From the NCBI GenBank assembly GCA_964469765.1, contig CAYYAU010000002.1, positions 1-22,105 on the forward strand: 22,105 nt of DNA, given 5' to 3'. The notes under the pieces were generated by a model. That model worked only from the letters and a program-made list of their open reading frames with translations, did no database searches and was not told the origin of the DNA. Both the position numbers and the translations under genes were made by a program. Numbering within the stretch: position 1 is the first letter of the stretch; each line of letters starts with the position of its first letter. This DNA is from CAYYAU01 sp964469765 [NCBI: uncultured Clostridia bacterium]. Lineage in GTDB: Bacteria; UBA6262; WVXT01; CAYYAU01. Positions 6,504-15,278 of the stretch are shown piece by piece.

Positions 6504-7526
6504 TTAGATAATGGTTTTTTTGATAAGTTCTTCTGCAATTTCTACAGCATTTAATGCTGCTCCTTTTAGAAGATTATCACTAACAATCCATAAATTTATT
6601 CCATTTTTAATGGAGTCATCCTTTCTTATTCGTCCCACAAAGGTTTGCTCTTTTCCTGCTGATTCAATTGCCATCGGATACTTAAGATTTTCAATATTAT
6701 CTATTATTTGTATACCGGGACTTTTACTCAGAATGTCCCTTATTTCATCGGGATTTATTTGTTTTTCTGTTTCAATATTAACAGATTCACTATGACCCAC
6801 AAACACAGGCACCCGTACACAGGTAGCAGTTACATTTACTGAACTGTCTTCTAATATTTTTTTTGTTTCAAGGACCATTTTCATTTCTTCTTTTGTATAT
6901 CCGTTTTTCATAAAAATGTCTATCTGGGGGATACAATTATATGCTATTTGATGAGGAAATACATTTGGTTTTACTTTTTTCCCTTCAAAAATGAGTGTAA
7001 TTTGTTCTTTAAGTTCATTTACTGCCCTTTGTCCAGCACCTGAAACTGACTGATATGTTGAAACAACCACCCTTTTTATCTTAAATTTTCTATGAATAGG
7101 TGCAAGTACAACCACCATCTGAATTGTTGAACAGTTTGGGTTTGAAATAATTCTTTTTTCTTTACTTAAAATATGGGAATTTACTTCCGGAACAACTAAT
7201 GGGATATCCTTTTCTAATCTGAATGCACTTGAGTTATCAATTACATAACTACCTTTTTCTGCAAAGACAGAGGCATACTCTTTTGAAATAGAAGAACCTG
7301 CAGAGAAAAGGGCTATATCGCATTCTCTAAGTTCATTTACTCTTTCGTAAGTAAGTTCTCTTACCTGGATATTTGTCTGTTTAAAAAGAACTGTTTTCCC
7401 TTCAGAGCGAAAAGAAGCAAACAAAAAGAGCTCCTTTACAGGAAAATTCCTTCTTTCTAACATAGACAACATATGTCTTCCAACAAGACCAGTTGCACCA
7501 ACAACTGCAACACTATATTTCTTCAT
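6504..7526 (-). CDS. asd: Aspartate-semialdehyde dehydrogenase
   Basis: The 340-residue enzyme reduces aspartyl phosphate to aspartate semialdehyde with NADPH. It has the N-terminal nucleotide motif GATGLVG (10-16), the nucleophile Cys132 in SNPNCSTIQ, the YQSVSGAG segment (159-165) and the base-contacting RVPVFVGHSE with His245. Its length is normal for the bacterial class. It follows leuB by 16 bases with an AGAGGA-type ribosome site, so it is the last gene of the branched-chain cluster as laid out here. Its product leads to lysine/diaminopimelate and threonine, and, given the HcyBio gene about 5 kb away, probably also directly to homocysteine. No aspartokinase or homoserine dehydrogenase is in the window. 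Confidence 0.96.
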   Translation of the reverse strand: MKKYSVAVVGATGLVGRHMLSMLERRNFPVKELFLFASFRSEGKTVLFKQTNIQVRELTYERVNELRECDIALFSAGSSISKEYASVFAEKGSYVIDNSSAFRLEKDIPLVVPEVNSHILSKEKRIISNPNCSTIQMVVVLAPIHRKFKIKRVVVSTYQSVSGAGQRAVNELKEQITLIFEGKKVKPNVFPHQIAYNCIPQIDIFMKNGYTKEEMKMVLETKKILEDSSVNVTATCVRVPVFVGHSESVNIETEKQINPDEIRDILSKSPGIQIIDNIENLKYPMAIESAGKEQTFVGRIRKDDSIKNGINLWIVSDNLLKGAALNAVEIAEELIKKTII

Positions 7527-7542
7527 ATTTTCTGTCCTCTGT

Positions 7543-8601
7543 TTATATATAACTTGTTATTAAATCGCCGACTTCTGAAGTAGAAAGCCCCATCTTTCCT
7601 GCTGAAAGACCCTTTATCTTACCAGATATAAGAGCCTTTTTTATTGCATCCTCTACATCTTTTGCTGCTTTTTCTTCTTTGATATTTTCTAATAGCATCC
7701 CCCCAGCAGCAATTGTTGCTATTGGGTTTATAATGTTCTTTCCAGTATACTTAGGAGCTGACCCATGTATTGGTTCAAACATACTTACGCCTTCAGGATT
7801 AATGTTTCCACCAGCAGCAACACCCATTCCACCTTGAATTATTGCTCCTAAATCTGTAATAATGTCTCCAAACATATTACAGACAACAATCACATCAAAC
7901 CATTCAGGGTTTTTTACAAACCACATACAGCAAGCATCCACAAATGCATGGTCTTTCTCTATTTCAGGATATTCTTTACCAATTGCGTAAAATACTCTTT
8001 GCCATAAATCATGAACGTATGTTAATACATTTGATTTATCAACTAAAGTAAGACGCATTTTCTTATTTCTTTTTTTTGTTAATTCAAATGCATACCTTAT
8101 TACCCTTCCCACACCTTTATAGGTATTTACCATTTCCTGAACAGCCACTTCATCCTCTGTTCCTTTTTTTAAAAAACCTCCAATACCTAAATATAGCCCT
8201 TCCGTATTTTCTCTTACAACGATAAAATCAATATCCTTGGGTTTTTTATCCTTCAGGGGGGTCTCAACTCCTGGATAAAGTATAACGGGTCTTAGATTTA
8301 TATACTGGTCTAATCCAAACCTAAGCTTTAAAAGTAAACCTTTCTCCAAAATGCCTGTTGGTACATCAGGGTGTCCCACGGCTCCTAAATATATTCCATC
8401 CAACTTCCTCATCTCTTCTAAAGCAGAATCTGGAAGCACCTCACCTGTTTTTAAGTATCTCTCTCCACCGAAGTCGTAATTTACAAATTCAAACTTTATC
8501 TTTTCTTTTGCCGCAACTGCTTTTAAAACCTTAATGCCCTCTTTTATAATTTCAGGTCCAACTCCATCACCAGGAATCACACCAATCTTGTATATTTTCA
8601 T
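7543..8601 (-). CDS. leuB: 3-isopropylmalate dehydrogenase (isocitrate/isopropylmalate dehydrogenase family)
   Basis: The 352-residue protein belongs to the beta-decarboxylating dehydrogenases. Markers are [12 protein letters not shown] (7-18), RPVILYPGV (104-112), RENTEGLY (130-137) with Tyr137, the catalytic Lys189 in VDKSNVL, metal-binding Asp222, Asp246 and Asp250 (the last two in MFGDIITD), and the C-terminal [21 protein letters not shown] nucleotide segment. In the leucine pathway it oxidises 3-isopropylmalate to 2-oxoisocaproate with NAD; with citramalate-derived 3-methylmalate it yields 2-oxobutyrate. Some segments ([12 protein letters not shown], the short RP-x-LYPGV loop) resemble the tartrate dehydrogenase branch, so substrate range is open, but location after leuA, leuC and leuD favours LeuB. 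It is separated from leuD by an unrelated gene. Confidence 0.9.
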   Translation of the reverse strand: MKIYKIGVIPGDGVGPEIIKEGIKVLKAVAAKEKIKFEFVNYDFGGERYLKTGEVLPDSALEEMRKLDGIYLGAVGHPDVPTGILEKGLLLKLRFGLDQYINLRPVILYPGVETPLKDKKPKDIDFIVVRENTEGLYLGIGGFLKKGTEDEVAVQEMVNTYKGVGRVIRYAFELTKKRNKKMRLTLVDKSNVLTYVHDLWQRVFYAIGKEYPEIEKDHAFVDACCMWFVKNPEWFDVIVVCNMFGDIITDLGAIIQGGMGVAAGGNINPEGVSMFEPIHGSAPKYTGKNIINPIATIAAGGMLLENIKEEKAAKDVEDAIKKALISGKIKGLSAGKMGLSTSEVGDLITSYI

Positions 8602-8640
8602 TTATTACTCCTTGTAGAAATGATTAAAACGATTATTTAT

Positions 8641-8667
8641 CCCCGCCAAAAAGAATGGCGGACAGGG
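8641..8667. repeat. G+C-rich hairpin in the leuB upstream spacer
   Basis: CCGCCA (8643-8648), a seven-base loop and TGGCGG (8656-8661), with flanking CCC/GGG, stand out in an A/T-rich spacer of 146 bases. No T-run follows on the minus strand, so it is a poor terminator; it looks more like a dispersed palindromic repeat or an mRNA-stability hairpin before leuB. Confidence 0.5.
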
Positions 8668-8747
8668 ATTACAGCAATACATACAACCGCATACCAAGTA
8701 GAAATTGATTCTCCCGAAACCTTAATATCGCAATGATATCTAATGCA

Positions 8748-10112
8748 TTATTGATTTATTTTTTGAGCTAAAATTTGTTTTAATTCTTTTAATTCTGATT
8801 TAGTAGAGTGATATTCATCTGCTAATTTTTTTAACCTTGACGGATCAGCTGTGCCGCCTAATATAACTGTCTGAACCCATGTTTTTACAAGTCGTTTTTT
8901 ACTGGTTACAATTGCTAACTTTTGAATTATATCTCCCATAGACATCATTGTATCGGTTGTTCTTTCAAGCTCTTCCATCTCTTTATTGTATTGCGATATA
9001 GCATAATCCCAATCCTTTTCTGAGTTGCTTTTAGCAGCTTTTATGATATTATTGAAATGTTTATTTACTGATTTATTTGTTTCTAATCTAAATAATTCCA
9101 TTGTTTTTTTTGCTTCTTTAAGTTTTTTTTCATCATTTGAATATTTGGATAATAATTCAGTTTCATTAAAGATTTCATTAAGGGTTATGTTTGCGCTAGC
9201 TAGAATATCTTTTTTTTCACTTTCGAATCCTTCTACAATTGATGGCATTTTTGGTTCGATCTTATTTAGGTGATTTAACATTTTTTTATAGGTAACTTTG
9301 CTTGGTTGTTGAGTTTCTAAAAACTTTTTAAGATTTTTATAAATTTTTCTATTTATATTTACACTTACCATAATAGAAATTAAAGATTTATTTTGTGAAA
9401 TATGCCAGGCTGATGTGAATAAAAACAAATACAGTTCAGCTGCTTTTTGTAAATTTTTATTTTTAATATACCATTGTATTTCTAAAAAAACAAGATTTGT
9501 TAAATCAATCATTCGAAAATATTTTGGAAGTGGTTTTGTGATAGGATTATCATATATTTTACCAAAATAAAAATCACATTTTTCACACAAAGCTCCTTTT
9601 TCAAACTCTATTAAAGCAAGTCTGTTTTTAGCTAAAATATTTTCCAATTCTGGTTCATCTTTTTTCCAACCATTATCAATTATTGTTTGCATTTTTGTTT
9701 TAAGAAATTTTGAATTAACCGGTTTCATAAAAAGAAACGCTTTTTTATAATATGTGGCTGCGTTTTTACCTTTATCTAAAACAGGTTTTTCTAAAATAGG
9801 TTTAAATCTTTGCAACTCTTCTAAGGTATATGTTTCTCCGTATTCATCTGCAGGTATAACTCCGGAAAGTTTATCTATAGCTATTTTTATAGCATTTTTA
9901 ACTTGAGTATTTTTTTCTTTTTTTAATGCTTGTTTTAACAGAGGAATAACCGATTTATCTTTAGAATTTCCCAATGCCTTAGCTGAGATTTCTCTTACAT
10001 ATGGTGCATCATTTCTTAATCCTTTAATGAGTTGTTGTGTATTAGACTGGGATAACGCAGTAATACTGACAAAAAAGCCAAAAACCAAAAATAGAAATAG
10101 TTTTTTTAACAT
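8748..10112 (-). CDS. Exported protein of unknown function with HEAT-like repeats
   Basis: I do not recognise the family. I place the start at the ATG at 10110-10112, giving 454 residues, because it opens directly into a clean signal peptide (MLKKLFLFLVFGFFVSITALS); a longer frame back to 10214 adds 34 residues with no ribosome site. No lipobox Cys is seen, so the product is likely periplasmic or secreted. Residues about 26-83 hold one or two HEAT-like helix pairs (LIKGLRNDAPYVREISAKALGN; SVIPLLKQALKKEKNTQVKNAI). The rest is helical and Lys/Glu-rich with a CEKC pair near the middle and a coiled-coil-prone end. It interrupts the leu operon between leuD and leuB, with 137- and 146-base spacers carrying repeat sequences on both sides, which suggests insertion into an older operon. 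Confidence 0.75.
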   Translation of the reverse strand: MLKKLFLFLVFGFFVSITALSQSNTQQLIKGLRNDAPYVREISAKALGNSKDKSVIPLLKQALKKEKNTQVKNAIKIAIDKLSGVIPADEYGETYTLEELQRFKPILEKPVLDKGKNAATYYKKAFLFMKPVNSKFLKTKMQTIIDNGWKKDEPELENILAKNRLALIEFEKGALCEKCDFYFGKIYDNPITKPLPKYFRMIDLTNLVFLEIQWYIKNKNLQKAAELYLFLFTSAWHISQNKSLISIMVSVNINRKIYKNLKKFLETQQPSKVTYKKMLNHLNKIEPKMPSIVEGFESEKKDILASANITLNEIFNETELLSKYSNDEKKLKEAKKTMELFRLETNKSVNKHFNNIIKAAKSNSEKDWDYAISQYNKEMEELERTTDTMMSMGDIIQKLAIVTSKKRLVKTWVQTVILGGTADPSRLKKLADEYHSTKSELKELKQILAQKINQ

Positions 10113-10211
10113 ATTTAGGTTCTTTCTTTTCTCTCTACACCTAATTTCTCTTTCATATCTTAGCACGGTTGTCTCTGCTAACAAGAGAAAGTAAAAAGAA
10201 ACTAAACAACT

Positions 10212-10236
10212 CAATAACCCAATAACTTTCTATCGT
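10212..10236. repeat. GTTATTG-type dispersed repeat, copy C
   Basis: In the spacer between leuD and the HEAT-like gene, the minus strand reads ACGATAGAAAGTTATTGG followed by a second GTTATTG. It shares about 25 bases with copy B (10757-10789) and about 19 with copy A (13698-13724). Confidence 0.75.
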
Positions 10237-10249
10237 CCCGCCTCTCAGT

Positions 10250-10738
10250 TTACCGTTCTTTTTTCAACTTTTCCATTAGTCCTCCAGAAGAGATTATCTC
10301 CTGAAGGAATTTTGGAAAGGCTTTGAATTTATACCTTTCCTTTTTTGTTAAGTTTTCAATAATACCTTTATTAATATCCACTGTTAATAGGTTACCATCT
10401 TCTATATAAAAGGATGCCTCTTTGCATTCTATTATTGGTAAACCGGTATTTATCGCATTTCTAAAGAATATTCTTGCAAAGGATTCCGCAATTACCACAC
10501 TTATTCCAGCATACCTTATTGATAATGGTGCATGTTCTCTTGATGAACCACACCCAAAATTCTTTCCCACAACAAGAATATCCCCTTTACTTACTTTCTT
10601 TATAAACTTTTTATCTAAATCTTCAAGACAATGTTTTGCTAACTGTTGTGGGTCGGTTGTGGTAAGATACCGGGCAGGAATAATTTCATCAGTATTTATA
10701 TTATCTCCATATTTATGTGCCTTTCCTTTAAACTTCAT
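10250..10738 (-). CDS. leuD: 3-isopropylmalate dehydratase small subunit
   Basis: The 162-residue protein is the swivelling domain subunit that, with LeuC, isomerises 2-isopropylmalate to 3-isopropylmalate (and citramalate to 3-methylmalate). It has the family segments [29 protein letters not shown] and [20 protein letters not shown], the substrate-recognition loop lying in the first. Its length matches the short archaeal/HacB-like LeuD rather than the ~200-residue enterobacterial form, consistent with the matching type of LeuC upstream. The leuC-leuD spacer is 57 bases and contains a GTTATTG-type repeat. Confidence 0.95.
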   Translation of the reverse strand: MKFKGKAHKYGDNINTDEIIPARYLTTTDPQQLAKHCLEDLDKKFIKKVSKGDILVVGKNFGCGSSREHAPLSIRYAGISVVIAESFARIFFRNAINTGLPIIECKEASFYIEDGNLLTVDINKGIIENLTKKERYKFKAFPKFLQEIISSGGLMEKLKKER

Positions 10739-10756
10739 AATTCACTCCCTATCAGC

Positions 10757-10789
10757 CAATAATGCAATAACCCAATAACTTTCTATCGT
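10757..10789. repeat. GTTATTG-type dispersed repeat, copy B
   Basis: It fills most of the leuC-leuD spacer. The minus strand has three GTTATTG/ATTATTG heptamers after ACGATAGAAA. It is the longest of three related copies in the leu cluster. Confidence 0.75.
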
Positions 10790-10795
10790 TTCTCG

Positions 10796-12049
10796 TTATA
10801 ATTCTTCCGGTGAAATAATCTTTCCTGCAACTGCTGAGGCAGCAGCAACTGCTGGATTTGTCAAATAAACCTCGGAAGTAGGGTGCCCCATTCTTCCAAC
10901 AAAGTTTCTATTTGTTGTAGAAACCGCCTTTTCTCCAGGAGCCAATACTCCCATATGGCCTCCTAAACAAGGACCGCAAGTGGGCGGAGTTATCACAGCT
11001 TTGCTTTTTAAGAATATTTCTATCAATCCTTCATGTAGTGCTTGCATATAAATTAAAGGAGTTGCAGGAATGATAATCAACCTTACATATGGATGAACCT
11101 TTCTTCCTTTTAAGATTGACGCTGCAACTCTTAAATCCTCAATTCTTCCATTTGTACAGGAGCCAATCACAACCTGATCAATAACAATAGTTTCAACATC
11201 ACTTATTCCTTTTGTATTACTCGGTAAATGTGGAAAAGCAACCTGAGGCTCAATCTTTGAACAATCATATTCAATAACATCTTCATAGGAACTATCTTCA
11301 TCTGAGCTCAAGATTTCATATGGTCTTTTTGCCTTTTTTTCTATATACTCTATTGTAGTATTATCGGGAGCAATAAAGCCACACTTGGCACCTGCCTCAA
11401 TTGCCATATTACATATTGTGAATCTATTATCCATACTGAGTTGTTCAATAATAGGTCCAGAAAACTCAATTGCTTTATACAACGCACCATCAACTCCAAT
11501 TTTCCCAATGGTATAGAGTATAAGGTCTTTACCAGAAACCCAGTTTTTAAGTTCTCCCTTATAGACTATCTTTATTGTTGATGGAACCTTAAACCAGCAC
11601 TTACCAGTGGCAAATGTATATGCTAAATCTGTTGAACCAACCCCAACTGCAAAAGCACCTAAGGCTCCATACGTACAGGTATGTGAGTCCGCTCCAATAA
11701 TTAAATCTCCAGGTAAAACTATACCCTGTTCTGGTAAGAGTGCATGTTCAATACCACAATCTCCACCTTCATAAAAATGTTTTATATTTTGTGCTCTTGC
11801 AAATCTTCTTAGAGTTTGTGTTTGTATTGCTGAATTGATGTCTTTATTGGGAGTAAAATGGTCAGCAACAAGGACAATTCTTCCTGAATCAAAGACATCT
11901 TCCATTTGAGACTCTTCAAATTCCTTTATAGCTAAAGGGGCTGTAATATCATTTCCTAAAGCAATATCAACCTTTGCCATAACGAATTGTCCAGGTGTAA
12001 TAGATTTCTTATCAGTATGTTTTAGTAAGATTTTTTCTATTATAGTCAT
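10796..12049 (-). CDS. leuC: 3-isopropylmalate dehydratase large subunit
   Basis: This is the aconitase-family subunit holding the [4Fe-4S] cluster. The ligands are visible in IGSCTNGRIEDL and in TPPTCGPCLGGHMG; GADSHTCTYGALGAFAVGVGSTD is the other signature. I take the ATG at 12047-12049 (417 residues, the normal length for the HacA-like LeuC class) rather than a TTG 24 bases upstream, which lies inside an A/T-rich repeat. It pairs with the short LeuD that follows. With both leuA and cimA in the cluster, the enzyme probably acts on isopropylmalate and on citramalate. Cluster oxidation would make it air-sensitive. Confidence 0.95.
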   Translation of the reverse strand: MTIIEKILLKHTDKKSITPGQFVMAKVDIALGNDITAPLAIKEFEESQMEDVFDSGRIVLVADHFTPNKDINSAIQTQTLRRFARAQNIKHFYEGGDCGIEHALLPEQGIVLPGDLIIGADSHTCTYGALGAFAVGVGSTDLAYTFATGKCWFKVPSTIKIVYKGELKNWVSGKDLILYTIGKIGVDGALYKAIEFSGPIIEQLSMDNRFTICNMAIEAGAKCGFIAPDNTTIEYIEKKAKRPYEILSSDEDSSYEDVIEYDCSKIEPQVAFPHLPSNTKGISDVETIVIDQVVIGSCTNGRIEDLRVAASILKGRKVHPYVRLIIIPATPLIYMQALHEGLIEIFLKSKAVITPPTCGPCLGGHMGVLAPGEKAVSTTNRNFVGRMGHPTSEVYLTNPAVAAASAVAGKIISPEEL

Positions 12050-12060
12050 TTTATATATAA

Positions 12061-12117
12061 ATCCCAATTTCAAAATCCAAACTTTTTTGAATTTGGAATT
12101 TTGCAGTATTTGGATTT
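12061..12117. repeat. A/T-rich imperfect palindrome (AAAATCCAAA / TTTGGAATTTT) before leuC
   Basis: The leuA-leuC spacer is built of AATCCCAATTTCAAAATCC and a facing block with TTTGGAATTTT and TTTGGATTT, which can fold back on itself. A longer relative lies between cimA and ilvD at 18731-18816. Confidence 0.6.
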
Positions 12118-12127
12118 CCCTTTAAGG

Positions 12128-13669
12128 CTATGCTCTTTGCTCTTTTTGTCTTTTATAGATAAGTTTATTTAACGCATTTAGATATGCCTTTGCACTTGCT
12201 TCAATAATATCTGTAGAAGAAGCTCTTCCTGAGATGGTTTCTTTGGGAGTGGATATCTTTACAGTTACCTCTCCTAAAGCATCCTTGCCAGAAGAAATAG
12301 AATTTAAACCATAATCAATTAGTTTGTTCGGTAGTTTTACTATCCTGTCAATTGCTTTATAAGTTGCATCAACAGGACCATCACCACAGGAAGCTTCTTG
12401 AAATGTATGCTCTCCTTTCTTTAAAATCACAGTAGCTGTAGGAACAGTTTTGTTCCCTGTAGAAACACTGATATATTCCAAAGAGAATGTTTCAGGAATA
12501 TAGGAGATTTCTTCTTCAACAATTGCTTCTAAATCTTCATCATATACTTCCTTTTTTTTATCAGCAAGTCCCTTAAACTTCTCAAAAGCAACATTTAGTT
12601 CTTTTTCATTTAAAGAGAACCCCAATTCTTCAAGTTTTTTTCTAAACGCATGCCTTCCAGAATGTTTCCCTAAAACAAGGTTGCTTTTTTCAACACCAAC
12701 AGATTGAGGAGTCATTATCTCATATGTGAGTTCCTTTTTAATAATGCCGTCCTGATGAATACCTGCTTCGTGAGCAAATGCATTCTTTCCAACTATAGCT
12801 TTATTTGGCTGAACAGGAATTCCTGTAAGTTTACTTACAAGACGGCTTGTTTTAAATATTTGAGTTGTATTGACTGAAGTATAAAAGTTGAAAAAATCTT
12901 TTCTTGTTTTTATTGCCATAACAATCTCCTCTAAGGAGGCATTGCCTGCTCGTTCTCCTAATCCATTGATTGTACATTCAACCTGCCTTACGCCGTTTTG
13001 AACAGCGGTTAGAGAGTTTGCAACAGCTAACCCTAAATCATTATGACAATGAACACTAAATATGGCTTTATCTGAATTAGAGACATTTTCAAAAATATAC
13101 CTTATCATATTTCCAAACTCTTCAGGGATAGCATAACCAACAGTATCAGGGATATTTATGGTTGTTGCTCCGGCATCGATTGTTGCTTCTATCACCTCTT
13201 TTAGAAATTTTATATCACTTCTCGCTGCATCCTCAGCAGAAAACTCAACATCATCTGTAAGTTTTTTTGCTAATTTTACTGCTTGAATAGCCTGTTTTAG
13301 CACCTGAGCTTTTGTTTTTTTCAGCTTATACTTTAGGTGAATATCACTTGTTGCAATAAATTTATGTATTCTTGGGTAGTTTGCATATTTTATAGCCTCA
13401 AAACATACCTCAATATCCTTTTTTAAACTTCTGGCTAACCCCGCAATAATAACTTTTTTAGAAGATTTTACTGATTTTTGAGAGACCTTTTTTACTGCTT
13501 CAAAATCTCCCACAGAAGAGACAGGAAAACCTGCTTCAATTACATCAACACCTAACCGCATCAGTTGTTCAGCAATCTGTAGTTTCTCTTTAATATTCAA
13601 GCTCGCTCCTGGAGACTGTTCACCATCTCTTAATGTAGTATCAAATATAATTATTTTTTCTTTCCTCAT
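12128..13669 (-). CDS. leuA: 2-isopropylmalate synthase
   Basis: From the ATG at 13667-13669 (site CGGAG seven bases away) the protein is 513 residues; a frame extending to 13696 adds nine residues from a repeat-bearing spacer and is not preferred. It condenses 2-oxoisovalerate with acetyl-CoA. Seen are the [12 protein letters not shown] motif near the start, the metal-binding [13 protein letters not shown], the [13 protein letters not shown] motif, and a C-terminal LeuA dimer/allosteric domain (from about residue 380, with [12 protein letters not shown]) that gives leucine feedback inhibition in the family. Compared with the other synthase in this window (18825-20387) it has the GEQSPG and ERAGN forms of true LeuA. 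A citramalate activity cannot be excluded from motifs alone. Confidence 0.94.
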   Translation of the reverse strand: MRKEKIIIFDTTLRDGEQSPGASLNIKEKLQIAEQLMRLGVDVIEAGFPVSSVGDFEAVKKVSQKSVKSSKKVIIAGLARSLKKDIEVCFEAIKYANYPRIHKFIATSDIHLKYKLKKTKAQVLKQAIQAVKLAKKLTDDVEFSAEDAARSDIKFLKEVIEATIDAGATTINIPDTVGYAIPEEFGNMIRYIFENVSNSDKAIFSVHCHNDLGLAVANSLTAVQNGVRQVECTINGLGERAGNASLEEIVMAIKTRKDFFNFYTSVNTTQIFKTSRLVSKLTGIPVQPNKAIVGKNAFAHEAGIHQDGIIKKELTYEIMTPQSVGVEKSNLVLGKHSGRHAFRKKLEELGFSLNEKELNVAFEKFKGLADKKKEVYDEDLEAIVEEEISYIPETFSLEYISVSTGNKTVPTATVILKKGEHTFQEASCGDGPVDATYKAIDRIVKLPNKLIDYGLNSISSGKDALGEVTVKISTPKETISGRASSTDIIEASAKAYLNALNKLIYKRQKEQRA

Positions 13670-13697
13670 TTTATTCTCCGCTCGGTTGTGGGTCATT

Positions 13698-13724
13698 CAA
13701 TAACGCAATAACCCAATAACTTTC
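13698..13724. repeat. GTTATTG-type dispersed repeat, copy A
   Basis: In the ilvC-leuA spacer the minus strand has GAAAGTTATTGGGTTATTG and then a third heptamer CGTTATTG. It matches copies B and C, both also in spacers of the leu genes. Confidence 0.75.
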
Positions 13725-13766
13725 CGTCATCCCTACATTCCTCATCCCACGTCTATCATTTGTTTG

Positions 13767-14762
13767 TTACTTTTTTTTAAGCCATGGCATCATCTCTCTT
13801 AAGTTTTTTCCAACCTTCTCAATAAGATGTTCTTTAAGCTCTTTTCTGTATTTTAGAAAGTTTGGACCACCTTGTTTAAACTCTTTTATCCATTCTTTTG
13901 CAAACTCACCTGATCTGATTTCTTCTAATATTCTTTTCATCTCTTGCTTTGTTTTTTCTGTTATGATTCTTTTTCCTCTTGTGTATTCGCCATACTCTGC
14001 TGTATCAGAAATAGAGTAGTTCATCCACGAAATCCCTGCTTCATAAATTAAATCAGTAATTAGTTTTACCTCATGTAAACACTCAAAATAACATATCTCT
14101 GGCTGATACCCTGCTTCAACAAGTGTTTCAAACCCGTTTTTAATTAACTCAACAAGCCCTCCGCACAGCACAACCTGCTCTCCAAAAAGGTCTGTTTCAG
14201 TTTCTTCAGCAAATGTTGTTTCCAATACCCCTGCTCTTGTTCCACCAATAGCTTTAGCATAAGCTAAGGCAAGCTCCTTTGCGTTATGTGTAGCATCCTG
14301 CTCAACAGCTATCAACATAGGAACACCTTTTTTCTCTTCATACATTCTTCTTACTAAATGTCCTGGTCCTTTTGGAGCCACCATTACAATATTGATGTCT
14401 TTAGGTGGAATAATCTGTGAAAATCGGATGTTAAACCCATGTGAAAATCCTAATGTAGCACCTTTTTTTAAATTTGGAGCAATATCTTTTTTGTATACAT
14501 CTGCCTGTATTGTATCTGGAAGAAGTAGTTGTATCCAGTCTGCTTGTTTTACTGCTTCAGAAACACTTACAGGCTGAAACCCTACTTTTTGTGCATTCTC
14601 AAAGTTTTTTGTGCCTTTTAGTTCTGACACAACTACATCAATCCCACTATCTCTAAGATTAAGACTATGTGCATGGCCTTGACTCCCATATCCTAAAACA
14701 GCAATTCGTTTTCCTTCTAATATCTTTAAATCCACATCATTATCATAATACATCTTTGCCAT
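13767..14762 (-). CDS. ilvC: Ketol-acid reductoisomerase (short, class I)
   Basis: The 331-residue protein is the short form of the enzyme that rearranges and reduces acetolactate or acetohydroxybutyrate. It has [17 protein letters not shown] (24-40), FSHGFNI with His108, and the Mg-binding region ETDLFGEQ with Asp191 and Glu195, followed by the single knotted C-terminal domain ([12 protein letters not shown]). The cofactor loop after strand beta-2 reads [12 protein letters not shown] (43-54), where common class I enzymes have a V(G)LRxGSKSW-like loop. The phosphate-contacting Arg and Ser positions are replaced and an acidic residue (Glu47) is added, which may mean NADH rather than NADPH use (inference). 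It follows ilvN by 17 bases. Confidence 0.96.
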   Translation of the reverse strand: MAKMYYDNDVDLKILEGKRIAVLGYGSQGHAHSLNLRDSGIDVVVSELKGTKNFENAQKVGFQPVSVSEAVKQADWIQLLLPDTIQADVYKKDIAPNLKKGATLGFSHGFNIRFSQIIPPKDINIVMVAPKGPGHLVRRMYEEKKGVPMLIAVEQDATHNAKELALAYAKAIGGTRAGVLETTFAEETETDLFGEQVVLCGGLVELIKNGFETLVEAGYQPEICYFECLHEVKLITDLIYEAGISWMNYSISDTAEYGEYTRGKRIITEKTKQEMKRILEEIRSGEFAKEWIKEFKQGGPNFLKYRKELKEHLIEKVGKNLREMMPWLKKK

Positions 14763-14779
14763 TTTTCCCTCCTTTAAGG

Positions 14780-15259
14780 TTATTTTTTAGCTCGTTCTAA
14801 TGCAATAATACCTGTTCGTGAAAGTTCCTTAATTCCAAATGGCTTTAAAAGATTAATAAGCCCATTTATTCTATCTTCTTCGCCAGCCATCTCTATTATA
14901 ACAGCATCCTCTCCAACATCAACAATCTTTGCTTGAAACAGGTCTGCTATTTGAACAATCTCTGCACGGTTTTGTCTTGTAGCATTTACCTTTATTAAAA
15001 CCAAGTCTCTCTCTATTGGAGGACTATCTTTGTAATCAATTACCTTAATTACATCAATCAGTTTATTGAGTTGTTTAATAATCTGTTCAATCACATTCTC
15101 ATCTCCATTTGCAACTATGGTCATTCTGGAAATGTTAGGATCCTCTGTTTCTCCAACAGCAAGACTGTCAATATTAAACCCTCTTCCACTGAAAAGACCA
15201 GATATTCTTGCTAATACACCAAATCTATTTTCAACAAGTAAAGATATTGTCTTTTGCAT
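14780..15259 (-). CDS. ilvN: Acetolactate synthase regulatory (small) subunit
   Basis: The 159-residue protein has an N-terminal ACT domain ([29 protein letters not shown], ending about residue 77) and the usual C-terminal half found in full-length small subunits (LVLIKVNA to the end). It binds the large subunit and confers valine feedback inhibition. The sequence [17 protein letters not shown] is the standard valine-site region. It is 19 bases downstream of ilvB and 17 upstream of ilvC, so the three are surely co-transcribed. The length is normal (E. coli IlvH is of similar size), and no truncation is seen. Confidence 0.95.
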   Translation of the reverse strand: MQKTISLLVENRFGVLARISGLFSGRGFNIDSLAVGETEDPNISRMTIVANGDENVIEQIIKQLNKLIDVIKVIDYKDSPPIERDLVLIKVNATRQNRAEIVQIADLFQAKIVDVGEDAVIIEMAGEEDRINGLINLLKPFGIKELSRTGIIALERAKK

Positions 15260-15278
15260 TTTTTTCTCCTTCTATTTT

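Noticed and set aside
8641-8667. G+C-rich hairpin read as a terminator of the HEAT-like gene
   Set aside because: No T-run follows on the minus strand and a loop in A/T-rich sequence before leuB fits a repeat better.
10113-10214. Longer N-terminus for the HEAT-like exported protein
   Set aside because: It would bury the signal peptide behind 34 charged residues and has no ribosome site.
12050-12073. TTG start 24 bases upstream for leuC
   Set aside because: It lies in an A/T-rich repeat, and the ATG at 12049 gives the usual LeuC N-terminus.
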